A DNA stretch of 9,716 nucleotides from Actinomycetes bacterium (lineage in GTDB: Bacteria; Actinomycetota; Acidimicrobiia; Acidimicrobiales; RAAP-2), in assembly GCA_021800645.1 (NCBI GenBank), contig JAJYYT010000055.1, forward strand, positions 1-9,716, written 5' to 3'. Of this stretch, positions 6,120 to 9,716 are shown in pieces. The position numbers and the translations under genes are program-made. Under the pieces are notes generated by a model. It worked only from the letters and a program-made list of their open reading frames with translations. It was not told the origin of the DNA and made no database searches. Position 1 is the first letter of the stretch, and every line of letters starts with the position of its first letter.

Positions 6120-9100
6120 GTGCGAACCCCGCCTGACGTTCCCTCGCGCGTCGCAAAGCCGCGATCCGGCCATGCGCGGTGGTGGGTCGTCGGCGGAATC
6201 CTGGTCCTGATCGTCGTCCTCGGCTCGCTCCGGACGCTCGCCGGCCTCTACACGGACAGCCTCTGGTTCTCCTCAGTGGGACTCCACCCGGTGTGGTCCA
6301 CGCTTCTCGCCGTGAAGGTGGGCCTCTTCGCGAGCTTCGGGGCTGCCTTCTTCGTCGTCCTCTGGCTGAACCTCGTGGTCTGCGACCGGCTCGCGGCGCA
6401 CGCGCCACCTCTCGAGCCCGACGACGACCTCGTCCGTCGCTATCAGCTGGCGGTTCGGCCCTACGCCGGGCGCATCTACGCGGTGCTGGCACTCGCCGCA
6501 GCACTGATCGCCGCGGCCACGACCATCGGGCAGTGGAACAACTGGCTGCTGTTCACCCACGCCCAGTCGTTTCCAGGCAAGGACCCGCAGTTCGGCATCA
6601 ACGACAGCTTCTTCGTCTTCCGGCTGCCGTTCCTCCAGTTCCTCGTCGATTGGGTGCTCGCGTCCCTCGTCGTCGTCGTCCTGTTCGTGTCGGTCTTCCA
6701 CTACCTGAACGGCGGGATCCGCCCTCGCGGGAACCCCAGGGTGAGGCCGGTGGTGAAGGCCCACCTGTCCGTGCTCCTCGCGCTGATCGCGCTCACGAAA
6801 GCCGGAGGGTACGTGCTCTCCCGCTACGCGCTGGACCTCTCGACCAACGGCTACGTGGAGGGAGCGGGCTACACGGACGTCCACGCAAGGCTCCCTGCCC
6901 TCGAGGTCCTCTTCTTCGTGTCGTTGTTCGCGGCAGCGATCCTGCTCTACAACATCCGGCGCCAGGGTTGGACGCTCCCGGTGCTGGCGGTCGGCTTGTG
7001 GGGGTTCGTCGCCCTTGTCATCGGCGTCGTCTACCCAGTGGTCCTCCAAGCGCTGAAGGTCAACCCGGCACAGAGCACGCTCGAGAGCAAGTACATCTCC
7101 CGCAACATCGCGGCGACGCGCTACGCGTACGGGCTCGACCATGTCAAGGTGACGACGGGCTATGCAGACGGGACAGTGGTGCCCACCGGCACAATCGACG
7201 CCTCCCTGACAACGCTCAACAACATCCGCCTTTGGGATCCCAGCACACAGATCTCTCTCGCGGACTTCCGTACCAAGCAGTCGATCAGCAACTACTACAC
7301 CTTCCAGACCGTCCAGGTCGAGCGGTATGCGACACACGGGACGATCCGGCCGGACATCGTGGGTGTGCGCCAAGTCGACCCCACAGACCTCCCGTCTTCG
7401 AGCTGGGTGAACCTTCATCTCCAGTACACGCACGGAGAGGGCCTCGTGCTCGCGGAGGCAAACCGCGCGACCGCGAAAGGCAACCCGGTCTTCGCGATCC
7501 GCGACGTGCCGGCGAAGTCCGCTCACGGCTTCCCGAAGCTCGAGCAGCCTGCTGTCTACTTCGGGGTGAAGCAGCCGGGCTACGTCATCGCGGACACGAA
7601 GCAGCCCGAGCTCAACGGCCAGCGCCGAACAGGCACCGACGTGGAGGGCCACTACCGAGGGGCAGGAGGAGTCCGGCTCGGCTCCTTCCTGACGCGAGCG
7701 GCCTTTGCGTTGCGCCTCGGCGACCTCAACATCGTGCTGTCCAACCTCATCACGCCACAGTCGAAGATCATGTTCATCAGGGACGTTTACACAATGGCAG
7801 AGAAGGCAGCGCCCTTCCTCAGCTTCGACTCCCAGCCGTACCCGGTGCTCGTCGACGGGCACATCGACTGGGTCCTCAACGCGTACACGACGACCGCCAA
7901 CTTCCCATACTCACAGAACGTCGACACCCAGACCATTCCCGCGACCACGGGCTTGCCGTCCAGCTACAACTACGTGCGCAACTCGGTCATCGTCGTTGTG
8001 AACGCGTACAGCGGGAAGATGACGTTTTACGCCATGGACCACGACCCCATCCTCCGAGCCTACGAGTCGGCCTTTCCCAAGCTCTTCACGCCGTCTCGCA
8101 CAATGCCTCCCTCGATCCGCGCCCAGCTGCGATACGGCAACGACCTGTTCGCGGCGCAGGCTGCGATCTACGGCCGCTACCACATCACGCGGCCGGCGCA
8201 GTTCTACACGGCCGGAGACGCCTGGCTCGTCTCCCCGACCACGGGAGTCGGCTCGCCGACACAGGCGCTCAGCTTCCGCTACGTGACCAACCAGCAGGGC
8301 CAGATCGTCGGCGGCTCCTACCAGCCGATGACACCCGTCTACCAGGTGGAGTCTCAGCCGGGCCAGACGACACAGTCCCTCACGGTCACCGACGCGTACG
8401 TTCCCGCCGGCTCGTCGGCCGCTGGTGACAGCCAGTTGCTCCGCGCCCTGCTCGTCGGCGATTCGAGCCCAAGACACTTCGGCGAGCTTCACGTCTACGA
8501 GACTCCCCCGGGTGCGAGCAAGGTCGGTCCCATCTTCGCTGACAACGAGATTGAGACGACACCCACAGTGTCGAGCAAGATCACTTTGCTCAACAAGGAG
8601 GGTTCACGTGTCGTGCTGGGCAACATTCTCCCAGTGCTCGTCGGACAGTCCGTCGTCTACGTGCGGCCGCTGTACGTCGAGTCGAAGACGGTCCCCCAAC
8701 CGCAGCTGAAGTACGTCATCGCGGTGCTCGGCCAGCGCGTGCAGATGGGCCGGACAATCGGCTCGACGCTCAACGCACTGCTCGGGACCACCCTCAAGAG
8801 CACAGGCGGGATCCTCACTACAACACCCAACGCGCCGGTGGTCGCCCCCAAGCAGCAGGGCAGCTCCTCGGCGGCGGCGGTGCAGAAGGCCCGGTCCCTC
8901 CTTGCGCAGGCCGCCGCCGACTTCGGGAAAGCCCAGAGCGACCTGAAGTCCGACGACCTCGGCGCCTATCAGAAGGAGATCGCTGCCGCCCAGGCCGCGA
9001 CGGCGCAGGCAGCCTCCATTCTGAACGGGCAACCGTCTTCCTCGAACGCTGCGAATGGCGCGCTCTCGAACCCCCGTCCCCAGTCGTCCGGTGCCTCGGC

Positions 9101-9188
9101 CTCGACGACGAGTGCCGTCTCAGCGCGGACCAGCAGCTTCTTTGGGAGCACCCCGAGCACGCACCGCCGAGTCGGCGCGAGGATCTGA
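6120..9188 (+). CDS. UPF0182 (COG1615) large polytopic membrane protein
   Basis: 1022 residues, at the upper end of the usual 900-1000 for this family. Seven membrane helices are visible in the N-terminal third, at about 21-40, 60-87, 118-136, 172-193, 212-232, 259-277 and 284-310. A large, probably extracytoplasmic region follows. It includes family signatures: GYTDVHARLPALEV (250-263) and, just after the last helix, QSTLESKYISRNIAATRYAY and GLDHVKV. The C-terminal 100 residues form an Ala/Gln-rich helix (about 920-968) and then a Ser/Ala-rich low-complexity tail ending in Arg-rich THRRVGARI. The biochemical function of UPF0182 is not established. The GTG at 6120 fits because the first helix begins about 20 codons later and a -10-like hexamer precedes it. 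In mycobacteria the homologue neighbours the PDZ-Lon gene, as nearly here. A well-spaced Shine-Dalgarno starts the next gene 29 bp downstream, suggesting co-transcription. Confidence 0.93.
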   Translation: MRTPPDVPSRVAKPRSGHARWWVVGGILVLIVVLGSLRTLAGLYTDSLWFSSVGLHPVWSTLLAVKVGLFASFGAAFFVVLWLNLVVCDRLAAHAPPLEPDDDLVRRYQLAVRPYAGRIYAVLALAAALIAAATTIGQWNNWLLFTHAQSFPGKDPQFGINDSFFVFRLPFLQFLVDWVLASLVVVVLFVSVFHYLNGGIRPRGNPRVRPVVKAHLSVLLALIALTKAGGYVLSRYALDLSTNGYVEGAGYTDVHARLPALEVLFFVSLFAAAILLYNIRRQGWTLPVLAVGLWGFVALVIGVVYPVVLQALKVNPAQSTLESKYISRNIAATRYAYGLDHVKVTTGYADGTVVPTGTIDASLTTLNNIRLWDPSTQISLADFRTKQSISNYYTFQTVQVERYATHGTIRPDIVGVRQVDPTDLPSSSWVNLHLQYTHGEGLVLAEANRATAKGNPVFAIRDVPAKSAHGFPKLEQPAVYFGVKQPGYVIADTKQPELNGQRRTGTDVEGHYRGAGGVRLGSFLTRAAFALRLGDLNIVLSNLITPQSKIMFIRDVYTMAEKAAPFLSFDSQPYPVLVDGHIDWVLNAYTTTANFPYSQNVDTQTIPATTGLPSSYNYVRNSVIVVVNAYSGKMTFYAMDHDPILRAYESAFPKLFTPSRTMPPSIRAQLRYGNDLFAAQAAIYGRYHITRPAQFYTAGDAWLVSPTTGVGSPTQALSFRYVTNQQGQIVGGSYQPMTPVYQVESQPGQTTQSLTVTDAYVPAGSSAAGDSQLLRALLVGDSSPRHFGELHVYETPPGASKVGPIFADNEIETTPTVSSKITLLNKEGSRVVLGNILPVLVGQSVVYVRPLYVESKTVPQPQLKYVIAVLGQRVQMGRTIGSTLNALLGTTLKSTGGILTTTPNAPVVAPKQQGSSSAAAVQKARSLLAQAAADFGKAQSDLKSDDLGAYQKEIAAAQAATAQAASILNGQPSSSNAANGALSNPRPQSSGASASTTSAVSARTSSFFGSTPSTHRRVGARI

Positions 9189-9206
9189 GGACCAGGCGAC
9201 GAGCTC

Positions 9207-9211
9207 GGAGG
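9207..9211 (+). promoter_or_regulatory. Shine-Dalgarno GGAGG of the 91-residue ORF
   Basis: GGAGG lies 6 nt before the ATG at 9218, a canonical arrangement. It is the only strong Shine-Dalgarno I find before a start codon in this window, fitting an internal operon gene that cannot be leaderless. Confidence 0.8.
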
Positions 9212-9217
9212 TGCGCC

Positions 9218-9493
9218 ATGGGGCTGCTGGACAAAGTGAAGACGCAGGCGGCGAGCGCGACTTCGGTCGCGAGGGACGCCGCCCAGAAGGGCCAAGCGAA
9301 GCTCGACGCCATTCAGGCGAAGCGGGCGGCCGACGTGCTTCTGCGCGATCTGGGAGCGATCGTCTACGCGCAGCGGACGGGACGGTCGACGGCCACCGCT
9401 GAGTCCGACATCGAGCGCATCGTCACCTCCCTCCAGTCCCACGAGGCGGAGCACGGCCCGATCAATCTGGGGTCGGAGTCGCCGGAGGGCTGA
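9218..9493 (+). CDS. Small alpha-helical hypothetical protein (91 aa)
   Basis: The protein begins MGLLDKVKTQAASATSVA, an amphipathic, Lys/Ala-rich helix that could touch a membrane surface. A second helical stretch follows, QAKLDAIQAKRAADVLLRDL (about 27-46), then GAIVYAQRTGRSTATAESDI (47-66) and a short C-terminal helix ending in a polar tail. There is no signal peptide, membrane helix, cysteine or catalytic motif. I recall similar small actinobacterial proteins with the MGLLDKVK start and AKRAADxLLRDLGA core, all without known function. The gene starts 29 bp after the UPF0182 stop, behind a canonical Shine-Dalgarno, so it is probably translated from the UPF0182 transcript. Coding is supported by the ribosome binding site, the regular heptad-like pattern and the start context; function is unknown. 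Confidence 0.78.
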   Translation: MGLLDKVKTQAASATSVARDAAQKGQAKLDAIQAKRAADVLLRDLGAIVYAQRTGRSTATAESDIERIVTSLQSHEAEHGPINLGSESPEG

Positions 9494-9572
9494 CGAAGGG
9501 CGACCGGGGATTGAGCAGGACGCGACGGCCCCCTGGTGCCGTGAACCTGTGGCGTATCCACGGCCCGGCTGG

Positions 9573-9578
9573 TATCAT
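9573..9578 (+). promoter_or_regulatory. -10 element of the tRNA promoter
   Basis: TATCAT matches the consensus TATAAT at 5 of 6 bases and ends 11 nt before the first tRNA base, so the precursor would carry a very short 5' leader. The -35 is poor; TGGCGT at 9550-9555 has a 17 nt spacer but little match. It lies in the 96 bp gap after the small ORF. Confidence 0.5.
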
Positions 9579-9589
9579 GAGCGCTCCGC

Positions 9590-9666
<77 letters not shown>

Positions 9667-9669
9667 CAT

Positions 9670-9714
9670 AGCTCCAACCGGGCATGGACGAGTTCCTGCC
9701 CGGTTGGAGCTTTT
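9670..9714 (+). terminator. Intrinsic terminator after the tRNA
   Basis: A perfect 15-bp stem pairs 9670-9684 with 9697-9711 around a 12 nt loop and is followed by a short T run (TTTT, then C, T at the window edge). It starts three bases after the tRNA CCA end, so it should end the tRNA transcript. The rest of any T tract may continue beyond the window. Confidence 0.88.
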
Positions 9715-9716
9715 CT

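Noticed and set aside
6273..7862. Long minus-strand open frame (529 codons) antisense to UPF0182.
   Set aside because: Composition is Asp/Arg/Val/His-rich with no recognisable domain. It mirrors the codon bias of the high-GC sense gene, which has clear membrane helices and family motifs.
9537..9564. Inverted repeat around GTGG-CGTAT-CCAC downstream of the 91-residue gene.
   Set aside because: The stem is only 4-5 bp with no T run and it lies in the tRNA promoter spacer region; too weak to call a terminator or operator.

Overview
The window looks like a chromosomal segment of a high-GC actinobacterium, most likely class Acidimicrobiia or a near relative. GC is very high, GTG starts are common, and the gene families are actinobacterial: a DUF2342 zincin, a UPF0182 membrane protein, a PDZ-Lon (YlbL-like) protease and DivIVA. 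The pseudo-HtrA also carries an N-terminal tryptophan-rich motif that I associate with Acidimicrobiia. The class assignment is inference; the phylum assignment is firmer. I see no mobile element, CRISPR array or prophage module.

Layout. On the minus strand at the left end are the first 63 codons of a DUF2342-type metalloprotease (1-190). It is preceded by a membrane-anchored HtrA-like protein with a PDZ domain whose three catalytic residues are all replaced (207-1349). A divergent promoter region of 66 bp separates this from mreB (1416-2420, plus). Next comes a convergent HEAT-repeat protein (2435-3076, minus). Its start lies 9 bp from the divergent start of a Ser-Lys PDZ-Lon protease (3086-4273, plus). 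This is followed by a 602-residue DivIVA-domain protein (4284-6092) with a long coiled coil, low-complexity repeats and a C-terminal segment resembling phage MuF/SPP1 gp7 minor head proteins. Then come a seven-helix UPF0182 protein (6120-9188), a 91-residue helical protein (9218-9493), and an initiator-type tRNA-Met (9590-9666) with an intrinsic terminator at the right edge.

Biology. The DUF2342 / PDZ-Lon / UPF0182 neighbourhood is conserved in Actinobacteria; from memory it corresponds to Rv3195, Rv3194c and Rv3193c of M. tuberculosis. Here it is interleaved with two cytoskeletal or polarity genes (mreB and a DivIVA homologue). The region therefore reads as a cell-envelope and growth-control neighbourhood: filament former, curvature-sensing scaffold, extracytoplasmic protease, and a large polytopic envelope protein.

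The strongest candidate for something undescribed is the DivIVA-MuF-like chimera. Other points of interest are the triad-less HtrA, a Glu-to-Gln change at the catalytic glutamate of MreB, and a run of genes with no Shine-Dalgarno sequence but a -10-like hexamer 6-8 nt before the start codon, suggesting leaderless transcription. The encoded initiator tRNA also has an odd acceptor end.
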